A stretch of 64,000 nt of DNA from Taeniopygia guttata (Eukaryota; Chordata; Aves; Passeriformes; Estrildidae). Numbering within the stretch: position 1 is the first letter of the stretch; each line of letters opens with the position of its first letter. The stretch spans positions 65,347,501 to 65,411,500 of the forward strand of contig NC_133027.1 of the NCBI RefSeq assembly GCF_048771995.1, written 5' to 3'. The position numbers were made by a program, and so were the translations under genes. The notes under the pieces were generated by a model, which made no database searches, was not told the DNA's origin, and saw only the letters and a list, made by a program, of their open reading frames with translations. This document shows positions 1-10,130 of the stretch, one piece after another.

Positions 1-826
1 AGAGGGAGTTCTTAGCAGTAAGGAGCCACAATTGAAGGAAGGAAGGAAGGAAGATTTATATGAAATAGTTAGAATTAACAAACAGATGTTTTGAACAATA
101 ATAGGTTGTGTAGGAGTGTCAGATCTTGTGTACATATCTCACATACCTGGTAGGCTCTGGTAGGTAGTTTAAACAGGGAACAACAGAAACCAGGGTATAG
201 CTTTGTGTTTGTAGTTTTGTGGATGAGCATCATTACAAAATAGGCAGTCTTCCCTCTCAAGTAGAAGGGAAGTGTGCTTTTAATTGTTGGGAGAGGGGCC
301 TTTTTGTAATTTCCTCTCTGTGTTTGGATGCATTTTTTTGGTGAACATGGTATTCTTATAAGGATGGAGTGCTAAATATGCCAGAACAGCAACAGCAGGA
401 ATACCTGGATAGACAAGAAATAATGGTTATTTATTTAATAAAATGTTTAAAGTCAGACACATAAGAAAATACAAACTATTAGAATGGAATTAAGCAAAAG
501 AAACTCTGCTGTACATGATACTTCAGCACAATTTGATATTAAATGGTGGCCAAATCTGAAATCATATTCATACAGATGTTTGTTTTTTACAACTCTTGAA
601 CCTTCAATGAGTAGAATAATAATCTGCATAAACAAGGGTCCTGTTATGTTTTGAGTGATCTTAAACCCCCAGAAAATATCTGTTGTCCTGAAATCAGAAA
701 TTTCAGGTCTGTTGTAACCAAAGCTATAGAATGATCCGGAAATAATCACTTGGGTCTGTGTTTGTTTTAATATTTAACTAATGTTTAACATCTTTGGTGG
801 GTTTTATTTTGCTTCTATTTTAATAG
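1..826 (+). other. MAP3K5: MAP3K5 intron, 3' part
   Basis: Non-coding stretch before the first recognised exon. It ends in a pyrimidine-rich tract and an AG at 825-826 that serves as acceptor. A short GGAA repeat (about five units) lies at 34-53. No exon of the kinase domain or the region after it was recognised here, so all earlier MAP3K5 exons lie outside the window. Confidence 0.7.
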
Positions 827-1067
827 AATTAAGGCCACATTTTAGCCTTGCATCTGAAAGTGATACGGCCGATCAAGATGATATAGAAGTTGAAGATCAA
901 GATGAACAGCCTCAGAATCAAACCATCCAGCAGCCTTGCATTGTCTTGGAAGATGCAGTAGCTACCTCAGGTGTGAGCACACTCAGCTCTACGGTGTCCC
1001 ATGACTCCCAGGCTGCTCACAGATCACTGAGTGTCCAGCTGGGCAGGCTAAAATTAGAGACAAACAG
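827..1067 (+). CDS. MAP3K5: MAP3K5 (ASK1) exon: acidic linker and start of C-terminal coiled coil
   Basis: This exon encodes part of the C-terminal regulatory region of apoptosis signal-regulating kinase 1, a cytoplasmic MAP3K that activates the JNK and p38 pathways under oxidative and ER stress. The first two bases complete a codon begun in the previous exon. The peptide then reads LRPHFSLASESDTADQ, an acidic stretch rich in Asp, Glu and Gln, then EDAVATSGVSTLSSTVSHDS, then LGRLKLETN, which enters the coiled coil. These blocks match the vertebrate ASK1 C-terminus as I know it, rather than ASK2 or ASK3. The acceptor is TTTTAATAG and the donor is CAG|GTAAGT after 1067; two bases of an Arg codon are left over (phase 2). 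The kinase domain lies upstream of the window. Confidence 0.92.
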
Positions 1068-3744
1068 GTAAGTCTGGACATCAGGAGACAGGGACACTAG
1101 CCTGCTTACAGCAGTATGCATTGGTTAGCTTTCAAAAGATATATAAGCTGCAATACTAGTGACAGTGCCAAAATTCCATTGCAGTGTACGTTGTTCCTTT
1201 TAATGATGATCCTTGTTTAGCTGTGACTGATCAATTACATAGTTTTATGAATTTTAACAAAACCATAGTGATGTAAGTTAAGGTCAGACTTGATTTCAGG
1301 TGCCCTTTCAGGGAAGGTCTGTAACAAAACTGACTTGCTGCCAAACTTCTGCTTTTTCTCTTTGGTGTGCTCTGTATGGCTGATAAATGGTGTTATGTTT
1401 TGTTTCCATTAAGGCAGAACTTGCTGTTCTTTTCTATAGCTATTCTCAGCAAGTGAACTCAAGCTAACAGCCAGCCACAAAAGAAACTCCACAAGGAAAC
1501 TGCTTCAGATTTGTTTTGTGCATAGAAGTCACTGCAAGCAGGATCTGTGCTTACCAGCACCCATTACCTTTTTATTAAACAGAGGAAGATGGGGAAAATA
1601 GATGTTTTGCTTAAAAGAACAAATGAGGCAGAAATTTGGATATTGTATTTTTTTCAGAAATATGTCTTGCACTTTGTGCAAATGAAAGGTGGTTCTTTAA
1701 GGTTTTGTTTCTCTTTTAAGAAATGTCAAAGAAAAATTCAAATCCAAATGATCTTCTATATATTTTGTTTGTTTTTCATCAAAATATACGAAATAGTCTG
1801 GTATACCAAAAAGTAGATATTGCTTTTGCAGCATGTGATTTATGACACTGGATTCCTACTGACCTCAGTAGATTTTGAATGTGGCCTTGATAGAAAGAGA
1901 ACATGTCTTCAATAAGACAGTTGTTATGCTGGTAGAACATTCTTTGGAGCTGCAGTTTCACTTGAAATTAAAATGTTAAATTACACTTTATTTTTACATG
2001 TGTCTGAGAAGGTTGCCAGAAATAGAGTAATTAATTAGATGGTACTAATTTAATAAAGTATCGGTATTTTGGGGTCCTTATGTCACAATTAATTTTTTTA
2101 CTCACTTTACTTCAAAAGCTTATGGTGGGGAATGGCCTCTGAAGTGATCAGCTTGTAGAGGTACTTTTTTGCTAACACTTTGCTTCTGTAAATTTCTAAA
2201 ATGCAAAGTCTTTGGCCAAATATTCACATCCAGTCATTCATGCAGAGATTTTGAATAAATAATACAGAAAAATGTTTAAATATTTATGAAAGCTTTATTG
2301 TCATAAGCAGCAAACAGTTACCAGGAGAAAATAATTATTTTATTGGCCCTGAAGGCCTTTTTCAACCAGAATAGAAATGATAGGAATAAGTTAACTGAAA
2401 GGTGACCTGTCTGGTTGGAATATCAATTTGCACTGAGAATAACCAAGCTGTGGGGTTGTGTAGATGCACCAAGCAGCTCTCTTCCCATGCAGGGTGAACT
2501 TGTTAAGGTTTGTTAGCTCAGGTGTGGAAGCACTCAAGTGAAAATATATTTCTGGTAGGCCTGAATGCAAGCTAAAAACTTGCATGGGGCTCAAAACTTT
2601 TACAATGCAATCATGTGGAATTCAGTTTACCCCTGTGCAAAGGCAGGTAAGGGGTTTTTTGTGGCACATTTTCTAATGAAATTCCTGTCTTTCAGAAAAT
2701 GGTTGCAGTGCTCAGCTGATATAAATTAAAAAAAAATAATACATGGATAAATAAAAGGAAACCTGCTGAGATGGAGCAGTTATTGCATAGTTCTCAGGCT
2801 GACAGATGTTTCAAGAAAGGGGTGAAGATGCCGCAATACTTTCAAGGCAGAACTTCTGAAGACTCAGGAGTCAATGATAGGGTTATGAGTCTGCTCTCCG
2901 TGTCCAAATTTTGACCAAGTTCCTGATAACATATCATTCACAAATCCTGCATTTTACTAAACCACTTTTCTAAAAGAACAAATTGCATAAGTTTTACATA
3001 CTAATTTTCCGTTATATTCTGACTATTTTCTTTTCATCAGCTTAAATTATGCTAGCCACTTAATCTCTCCAGGTTTCTCTCTGGGTTTGTGTTATGAAGG
3101 AGGTCAAACATGAGTTTCAATTTACTTCTGCTTGACATTCTCAGAAGCAATTTCTTAGGGGAGTAGGCAAGTATTTTGCCTCCTCTTCTCTCACTCTTAA
3201 TATAGCCTAGGAGGGCAGGCACAAAGTGCCTTATATGTGAGGAAGGGATACCCCTTGTGTGGTTGAGAATGTATTTTTCATATTTATGAAATGCAGCCAT
3301 ATGTTTTCATCACATTTTCATCACTGCCCTACCATTTCCATACCTTTGAAAATGTCTGCTGGAGAGATGTGAACTGGCGTTTTTCCTTACAAAGGTTTGG
3401 TCCTTAGTTTATGAACCACTTCGATATTTGTTCTCAGATCCAGTTTTGTTTAAAGCAGAGCACAGGCTGTAGAAATCTCACTGAAATTTTCTACCATACC
3501 ACTTGTTTAGTGGGTGAACATATATGTGGATGCTGGTGTATTTGGGTCTTCTGTAAGAATGTTTATATCTTGATATAGGTCATAATCAATCTATAGTGAA
3601 AGAATATACCTTCAGTGAAAGCTGAAGAAGTCTGTCCTTGTCTTTTTCAGGAATGTTTCCAGTTTTGATATAGTAAGATCTTTCTTTTCCTGAAAATTTG
3701 AAGCTACTGAAGGAAATGAGTGCTTTATTCTCATTATTTCACAG
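1068..3744 (+). other. MAP3K5: MAP3K5 intron
   Basis: About 2.7 kb of intron between the acidic-linker exon and the coiled-coil exon, with standard GT and AG ends. No transposable element, RNA gene or conserved exon was recognised. Open frames on either strand here (89 codons or fewer) resemble no known protein. Confidence 0.8.
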
Positions 3745-3857
3745 GTTATTGGAGGAGTTAGTTCAAAAGGAGAGAGAATTTCAAGTCCTCTTGCATCAAG
3801 CTATAGAAGAAAAAGATCAAGAGATCAGGAACCTACAGCTCAGGTCACAGCCAATAG
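3745..3857 (+). CDS. MAP3K5: MAP3K5 (ASK1) exon: C-terminal coiled coil
   Basis: A 113-nt exon between acceptor TTTCACAG and donor ATAG|GTGAGT. Its first base completes the Arg codon left by the exon ending at 1067, then 37 codons follow and one G is left over (phase 1). The peptide starts LLEELVQKEREFQ and continues HQAIEEKDQEI to end in QLRSQPI. The Leu/Ile heptad spacing among charged residues is that of the ASK1 C-terminal coiled coil, which supports homo-oligomerisation of the kinase. The sequence aligns in order with the mammalian ASK1 block LLEELVRKEKE...AIEEKDQEI. The phase joins cleanly to the exon at 5396. Confidence 0.93.
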
Positions 3858-4176
3858 GTGAGTGAGAAGAATTTTTAAAGAAAAGTTTCATACTGGCTAC
3901 AGATGGAAAAGTACCAGGTAAACGTCTGTCCATTTTATTGAGCCAGCCTCAGTAAAGATGCTTTAATGTGCTGCTTCTGGTAGGGTTTGCTCTGAAGTAA
4001 GAATATACATCGTGGAAACAAAATACTGGATTTGTTAATCACAGTACAGGGAATGGTATGATTTAAATATTTTTGTTTGTGATTATATGGAAGAATACAA
4101 GGCTCATATCCTACTGAATAAATATTATTCCTGAAGATGATAATCTAGTATGTTTAGATATATGTTCCTTGAATTA

Positions 4177-4181
4177 CAGAC
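4177..4181 (+). repeat. Target-site duplication, left copy (CAGAC)
   Basis: Five bases immediately before the LTR start, identical to 4803-4807. A 5-bp duplication fits ERVL-class integration. Confidence 0.8.
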
Positions 4182-4802
4182 TGTGGGAATCCAGGGCTTC
4201 CCTCTGGCTGCCCTGGCAGGTCTGGGACCCTGGCAGGGGATCAGGAACCCCCCTGTACAGAGCCCCGAGAGACACTGTCTGTGATCTCTGTCCATGGAAA
4301 AGAGTTTTCAATCTTACAGGATGAATTACAAGCTTTGAGTGTTTGATAAGAGTAATAATTAAGTGTGACACGGGTGCAAAGGTAAAATTTTAGGTTTCTA
4401 GATTAGGGGTTCAGAGGGGACAAGATGGAGGAATTTGGTGTGTCTTGTCCTTTTCCTCCTTCTTCATGGCCTCCATGTTTCACTGTAGTGTTGGCATTTT
4501 TCTATTGGTTTAGGCTGGGGACACAATGTTCAACGTAGATGATAGATATTGGCACATTATTGTAAATATAGTACACGTAGTTTCTGGTATATAATGTTTG
4601 TAACATCCCCCTGAGGGGCAGAGCCCCGCACGCTGCCCTGCAGGACAGACCTGCGGCAGGGCAGCAGAACATGTTAGAGATAAGCAAGAATAAACAACCT
4701 TGAAAACAGCACAGACTAATTATGGCTTCTTCTTTGGCAATGGGGCAGAAAGACAGAGACTTTCTACAATCTCGGAATCACCAATACCCACAGATTCCGA
4801 CA
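4182..4802 (+). mobile_element. Solo LTR of an ERVL-like avian endogenous retrovirus
   Basis: A 621-bp element starting TGTGGGAATCC and ending ATTCCGACA (TGT...ACA ends), flanked by the 5-bp repeat CAGAC. It has a TATA-like TATATAA at 4588-4594 and a polyadenylation signal AATAAA at 4689-4694, both reading on the + strand, so the LTR is in sense with MAP3K5. No gag, pol or env sequence adjoins it, so it is a solo LTR left by recombination between two LTRs. The GC-rich blocks and general layout match songbird ERVL-type LTRs as I know them; I cannot give a subfamily. It sits in the intron between the coiled-coil exon and the first SAM exon of MAP3K5. Clean ends and an intact target duplication suggest a fairly recent insertion. 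Confidence 0.82.
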
Positions 4803-4838
4803 CAGACTGTTCCAATTGTTACAGTGAAAGTTCAAGAG
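4749..4838 (+). other. MAP3K5: Exon-like 90-nt segment spanning the LTR 3' edge (candidate only)
   Basis: Bounded by an AG at 4747-4748 (inside the LTR) and a donor AGAG|GTGAGA after 4838. Length is a multiple of three, and in the phase left by the coiled-coil exon (one G) it is open, reading ERQRLSTISESP and ending CYSESSR, with one G left over to join the next exon. It would insert 30 residues before IPGLSVRH. The LTR-derived acceptor has four Gs just upstream, so it may be weak. No known ASK1 protein that I recall contains this insert. Confidence 0.25.
4803..4807 (+). repeat. Target-site duplication, right copy (CAGAC)
   Basis: Direct repeat of 4177-4181 immediately after the final CA of the LTR. 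Confidence 0.8.
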
Positions 4839-5395
4839 GTGAGATGCAAATACACCTAATTGGTCAGACACAAATACAACTTAAATGTTACTGAGGAAAG
4901 CTGAGTTTGCTGTGTCTGCCCTGAAGAAGGTGGAAGTGCTAATGCAGTTTGATATTTCTGTGTAATTTGCTTCTAAGTGCTACTTCCCAAAAGCAGCTGA
5001 TCTTCAGCCTAAGACATTGCCTGTGCAGCAGCTGTATGAGTTACACTGAACAGTGCAGTTAATTGATGCAACAACCTTAGTGTAGAAACAGTGACAGTGA
5101 AATTGATATGCCTTGTACTAGCAAAGCCATTTGCAGAAGAAGGCAGAAAAATTTTGTGTGTGTTTCAATGTTCTCACTACTTTAACTCTACCCTTAACTA
5201 AGCAGAGAAATTAATGTATAATTGTCTATAAATTGTAATTAAGTGTGTTTTCCTTGGGAATTGGCATTTATTTATGAGGACACTGGTATTCTAAGCTTGA
5301 AGGAAAAGCTCACTGAAGAGAGTGCTTGAGGAGTCAAAAATGAAAAGAGGTTGCTTTGGCAACACAGAACCTTGTCTCAAATATGCTTGTTCCAG

Positions 5396-5508
5396 ATATT
5401 CCTGGATTGTCTGTCCGTCATCGTCATTCCACTGGCACAGGGACCGAAGACCCTGATCTCATAAATTGGCTGAGAGTTCATGGAGCTGATGAGGCCACGA
5501 TAAACAAG
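5396..5508 (+). CDS. MAP3K5: MAP3K5 (ASK1) exon: start of SAM-like domain
   Basis: A 113-nt exon between acceptor TTGTTCCAG and donor AAG|GTAGCA. The first two bases complete Asp with the G left at 3857, then 37 codons run to the end in phase 0. The peptide begins IPGLSVRHRHSTGTGTEDPD and continues into LINWLRVHGADEATINK, the first helices of the C-terminal SAM-like domain of ASK1, which mediates oligomerisation. Human ASK1 has the same arrangement (TDWLRVNGADE). The short Ser/Thr/Gly-rich stretch ahead of it is the linker after the coiled coil. Confidence 0.93.
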
Positions 5509-5933
5509 GTAGCAATGATCCTATTCACTGCCTGACACAGTTGCAATACTGTTTTGTGAAGCAGTTTAAAAAAAATACCAAACCTTTAGCACATCTTGAG
5601 AGATTAATTAGTTTTCAGAGGATAGGAAAAAGCCATGAATGTGAAGGCCTTCATAAAGATAAAGTACCATTAATAGTTCCTAAATCTGATTGTAAATAAA
5701 GCAATAAAATATCCTGGTAAATAGACACTCTTGGGTTTTCAGTGTCTTTACACACTGCAGCATTCCTGCTGATGATACTCTGGACACAGGATACATGTTC
5801 ACCCTTAGCTAGCTATGCTACAGTGAAATATCCTAAGTAGATCAGTCTGCTCTGCAGCAAATTATATAACTTTAGAGGTGTTAAAGATTTCAGCTAATTT
5901 AGGAATACCTGCATGTAGTTATCACTCCTACAG

Positions 5934-5993
5934 ATCAGACCAAAGGTTCCTCCAAGTTCAGTTACAGCAAATTTAGATGCCATTCTTGAAAAG
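5934..5993 (+). other. MAP3K5: Candidate 60-nt in-frame cassette exon inside the SAM region
   Basis: Lies between the two SAM-domain exons. It has an acceptor ATCACTCCTACAG ending at 5933 and a donor AAG|GTACAT after 5993. Length is 60 nt with both ends in phase 0, exactly the phase of the flanking exons (phase 0 at 5508 and 6379). The frame is open and reads IRPKVPPSSVTANLDAILEK. Insertion would place 20 residues in the middle of the SAM fold, between TINK and FLAEDY. I do not recall this peptide in known ASK1 isoforms, so it is either an unannotated alternative exon or a chance arrangement. Confidence 0.35.
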
Positions 5994-6378
5994 GTACATC
6001 TTAACTGTTTTAATTTCCTCATGGGTTAAATGTGCTATTACTTATGGTCGAATTTGTGTTCAGTGAAGTCTGTAATTCTGTGATACCAGTGGTAGCAATA
6101 GAAATGCCAGGTAAAAAGGTTTTTAGTAGCTGTAAAAGCATTACATCTTTCAAATTGTGCCTGGTATGCCGATGCAGAGTATACAGTGTAAAATTTAAGT
6201 AGATTCACTGTATTTGTAGAAACCATGTTTTTCTGTTACACATGCCAGATTTCAGCCCAATTTTAGGTTTTTCTCTAATTTACCCTTCTATTTTTAGAGA
6301 CAGATAATTCTAGGGAGATGAGCTTAGAAATTTAAATAATGTTTCTAACAAAATGTTTATTTAAATTTCTTTCTGCAG

Positions 6379-6455
6379 TTCTTGGCTGAAGACTATACCT
6401 TAACGGATGTTCTCTGCTATGTTACACGAGACGATCTGAAATGTTTGAGACTGAG
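6379..6455 (+). CDS. MAP3K5: MAP3K5 (ASK1) exon: SAM-like domain, middle
   Basis: A 77-nt exon between acceptor TTTCTTTCTGCAG and donor CTGAG|GTAATC. It starts in phase 0 and encodes FLAEDYTLTDVLCYVTRDDL followed by KCLRL, leaving two bases of an Arg codon. This matches FLAEDYTLLDVLYYVTRDDL of mammalian ASK1 almost residue for residue and forms the central helices of the SAM-like domain. Confidence 0.94.
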
Positions 6456-7133
6456 GTAATCCTGCACAGTTAAATGAACTGTGCTTTGTAAGAAGAAAAA
6501 TTAACTGTTACTAAGTCTTTATTTACTGCATTGTGTACAATTCATTTAAAATAACTAATACTTTCCAGTATGTCTTTGTATGCTGATACATTTCTGCCAA
6601 AGAGCTGATATTGTTTAAACCTTAAAATAAGCTTTTTCTATTGAAGGAAAAATTTTAAGGTAAAGCATTTACCTTACAACTGGAGACACTGGATATCCCA
6701 TTAGAACCTTGCTTTTATTTTAAAAAGTAGGGGTAGAAGAACTTTCAGTAGTTTATTATCATCATCAAACTTCAGAAACATTACTCATGGACTGTAAGTA
6801 ACACTACATTTCACCTAATCATGCCAGGTGTATAGGTCACCAGCTTGCATCATGTTGGAAGTCAAATGTAGGTTATGCAAGTCCTTTGGACCAGAAGTCT
6901 GAATTCCACACAGCAGGCATCTGCCAAGTGGAAAGATTGCCCTGTCTTGTAACCAGAAAAGGACTCTGTTCTCTGTTTGAGTAATGCGTGTTGGATTTCA
7001 CCTTTGATCAGCCTTCCCACTGAATATCATTGATCAAAACCAGAGCAAGAAAATCAGAAAGAACCTCAGTTGGAAGGCTTTCAGACTAGAGAGTATCTTT
7101 GTACCTGAGTGTCTTTATGATTTTTCTTTACAG
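6456..7133 (+). other. MAP3K5: MAP3K5 last intron
   Basis: A 678-bp intron ending in the pyrimidine-rich acceptor TTTTTCTTTACAG. No repeat or RNA gene recognised. Confidence 0.85.
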
Positions 7134-7194
7134 AGGAGGAATGCTGTGCACACTCTGGAAGGCGATCACTGAGTTTCGAGAGAAACACGCCTGA
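7134..7194 (+). CDS. MAP3K5: MAP3K5 (ASK1) terminal coding exon
   Basis: The first base completes Arg with the AG left at 6455. The peptide then reads GGMLCTLWKAITEFREKHA and ends at TGA (7192-7194). This is the end of the ASK1 SAM-like domain and the protein C-terminus; the mammalian form is GGMLCTLWKAI with a similar short basic tail. Across the five exons of the window the coding sequence is 605 nt, about 200 residues plus stop, with every junction in phase, so the copy looks intact. Confidence 0.94.
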
Positions 7195-7840
7195 CACTGA
7201 TATTTTTTCTTTGCTTCTCTGCAGAGATGAAAAGATTTCCTTTCAGCCAGAGCAGGTGTGCTGTCAGAAGGACTGTTGCACTTTAATCCAGTATTTGTTT
7301 ACCAATGTTAAAAACACTGCAGCTTCCTGACTGCTTTTACTCCCATAATCCATAAGGAATCTGTAAACAACCTGCAACATTATTTTACTTTAAATGTTTT
7401 TACATGCAAGTTTTTCAAAAATTTTTAGAAAACATACAAACAAAAGTTATAAACTTATAAAATATTATAGTTAAAGTAAGCAGATGTTAATTTCATGACA
7501 AACTGATGTAAGATTTCACATAACAGTTCATCACTGGAACAAAACCAAAATGTGACAACAGCTTTTCAATTTCTTTGTAATATATCTCAATATTATCTGT
7601 AGTAGAGCTTAATAATTTCAATCATAATTAGATATTTTTCTTTTAGTGTGCAAGACCTAAAGGTAATTGTTTTTACCTACTGCCCTATATAGTTTAATAT
7701 TGTTTATTTTTGGTAATTTAAGTTCTATGGTGCATTTGTTTTAGAGTTGTTTATGTACTACTGAACTGTACCAGTTGTATACACCTGAACCACGGTAATG
7801 TTAGCTTGTTCTAAAGCTATCTCTGACATACACAATTGAA

Positions 7841-7846
7841 AATAAA
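7841..7846 (+). terminator. MAP3K5: Polyadenylation signal AATAAA (MAP3K5)
   Basis: Canonical AATAAA about 650 bases after the stop codon, the first canonical one I see in the 3' UTR. Confidence 0.55.
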
Positions 7847-7924
7847 AATAACCTAAGACTTACTTTTTCCTATATTTTTGGACTTCTAAAATAATAACAA
7901 TGGTGTAGAACTGGAAAATATTTG

Positions 7925-7930
7925 AATAAA
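7925..7930 (+). terminator. MAP3K5: Second polyadenylation signal AATAAA (MAP3K5)
   Basis: Second canonical hexamer 84 bases after the first, followed by an A-rich run. Confidence 0.45.
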
Positions 7931-7950
7931 AAAAATTCAAACTGAGTATC

Positions 7951-10130
7951 AAGGGAACCTTTCTGATGCATCTTAAACTTACTGCAATTGGACTATGATA
8001 ACCATAGCACTGAATATTTTCTTGGTTTTTCTATTTAGTCCAATTCCTGTACTAACAAGCCAAAACTAAACAAAATTCTTCTCTGAGTGCTGTACTTGAG
8101 AAATGGAAAGTCCTGCCTCCATGCACTGTAGTCATTGTGGCCTGTTGTTTCTTTTTCTACTTTCGTTTATGCAATGATTTTTTTTTTTCTCACATGTAAT
8201 GAAAAAGGATGGTGGTTGTTCCCTATCTATCCACTGTCATTGTCACTCCACCATTCTAGCAATGGATATCAACAGATTCGTCTGGGGCAGATGCAAAAAA
8301 TTCCATTGAGGGTAAGACTTGCCTGGTCAAGAAGCTACTTCTTTTTTCATAAGCCTTGGTAACCAGTAAAAGGCTTAATTTTTCAGGTCTAGCACGTATT
8401 TTCAAAGGAAACTAATATTTTTTTAAAACATAAACACATTGTCCTAATGTGTATACAGTAACTTTTGCTGGCTACAATGCAACAATTATGTATTAAAAAA
8501 ATAAGATTAAGAACAGTAGATTAAATAATCTTAGTCAGATTTTTTGTACTCGGAAGATGGTTCTATTGATTTTTAGGCACAGATAGAACTCATTCCAAAA
8601 ACTTCACTGCATTTCATGAGAAACGCAGCTACTGTTTATTAATTTCTACTGCATTACAGCAGAAAGCAATACATTTTCAAGGTCATTTTAAACACTAGAA
8701 AGACCAGTGGTGGAAGCTAACTTGTAAAACCCAAAACTTAAAAAAGAGTCTACCCATCTAGAAGCAACCCCATGACAATGAACTTCTCCAATTCGATTTT
8801 TGTGTGAAGCATGATCCTATATTGGTCCAGCTTTGAATACCTCTGCTTTCATGCAGTATGACTGGAAAGTAATTGCACTTCTCTGTTTACTTGGAAAGCA
8901 TGCAGCCTATTCTCTATGACTCAGGCTGCTCAGAAATGCCAACTATGTAAGGGAGAAAGGAGTGTGATTGAGGTTTCTAGTGAAGTCTCCATGAGACATA
9001 GCCTGGCACCAGCTGGAAATTAACTCCTAGAGTTCTTTGCTGGCTTCACCAGACCCAAGGTGGCTTTGCAGCATTGCTTAGCAATAAGTTCTGTATTCTC
9101 CATGGTGAGACTCTGTTGGATCTGATCCATACCCAGGTCATGTACACTTATGCTTCCCCAGCAGTTCTGGTCTGAATGGTCCCCTGAGCAGCACAGCTAA
9201 TCCATACAGGTACTAGATCAGTGCACAAAAGCTTATGTAAGATCCCTACATCAGGCTACTTCATATAGATTGTACCAGATGTTACTTTTTACATCCTCAG
9301 ATAAAACATAACGTAACACTTTGGGATGATGTGCATCAGACAGATCAGCTCGTGATTCTTCAGCCTGGCTCCCAGAATATGCTCGTGGGTGGATGGACCA
9401 CAAGTGAGGGCTTTAAGATTACAATAGTGCAGGACTTTGCTGAGAGCAACATTTTGACCATAGGGCATAGCACTGGGTTTGAACCTGGATAACCTCTTGG
9501 TCCTTGATCAGTGCTGTTCTAATCCAGGGCTCAAGATGACTGAGAGCCACCTTTACACCTCCCTTAAGAGAGCACAGAAGTGAAAACTCGACCAAGGCAG
9601 TGCTGATTTTGCTGTCTTTTGCACCTTTCAGCAGAGCCCAGCCTATTCTATTACAGACACTCCTGCCCCCAAGTCACAGGGCGTGTTTATCACCCAAGCT
9701 CCAGACTCCTTATTTTAGAGCACAAATGGGTCTTGGTGCAACAGCAAAACATTAATCTGTCCTCCCCCTAGAAGACCTTGTGCTCTGAACTTAGCACTTT
9801 CTGAAAGAGGGGTGCTCTGTGGTGACTGAAGTTTTCTCGGTCCAAGTGCACCAGACTAAGGGAGCTGTCCCTCCCCACCTGCTTCCACCGCTGCATCCCA
9901 TGAGTTCCCCAATTCATCCACCCTCCTTCACCTGTAGATCTGATGATTGGTGCTACCTACAAGAAGATGCAAAATTAAATGATGTTTTGATGCAGATGAG
10001 AAAACCTTAAAGAGAAACACTCTTATGAGCCTGAAAAGCAGCATAAAGCAAGTTAAGACAAACTCATAAGAAAGGTAACAGGACCATGACCTTTACAGAA
10101 GTGATTGATGCATCGACAGCTCTTCAGAGC
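7951..10130. other. Intergenic spacer between MAP3K5 and MAP7
   Basis: About 2.2 kb with no recognised gene, repeat or RNA. The only open frames (75 codons at 8135 and 63 codons at 9819) have no recognisable content. CpG density begins to rise near 10130. Confidence 0.6.

Larger units (their letters stand above)
7195..7950 (+). other. MAP3K5: MAP3K5 3' untranslated region
   Basis: AT-rich sequence after the stop codon, running to the two polyadenylation signals at 7841 and 7925. The exact cleavage site cannot be read from sequence alone. A strong alternative acceptor (TTGCTTCTCTGCAG, ending 7224) lies 30 bases into this region. Confidence 0.6.

Noticed and set aside
4182..4802. Remnant of a full provirus at the LTR
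   Set aside because: No internal retroviral sequence lies between the target duplications; only one LTR is present.
827..7194. Alternative assignment of the upstream gene to the paralogues MAP3K15 (ASK3) or MAP3K6 (ASK2)
   Set aside because: The residues match the ASK1 C-terminus block by block, and the neighbour is MAP7, as expected for the MAP3K5 locus.
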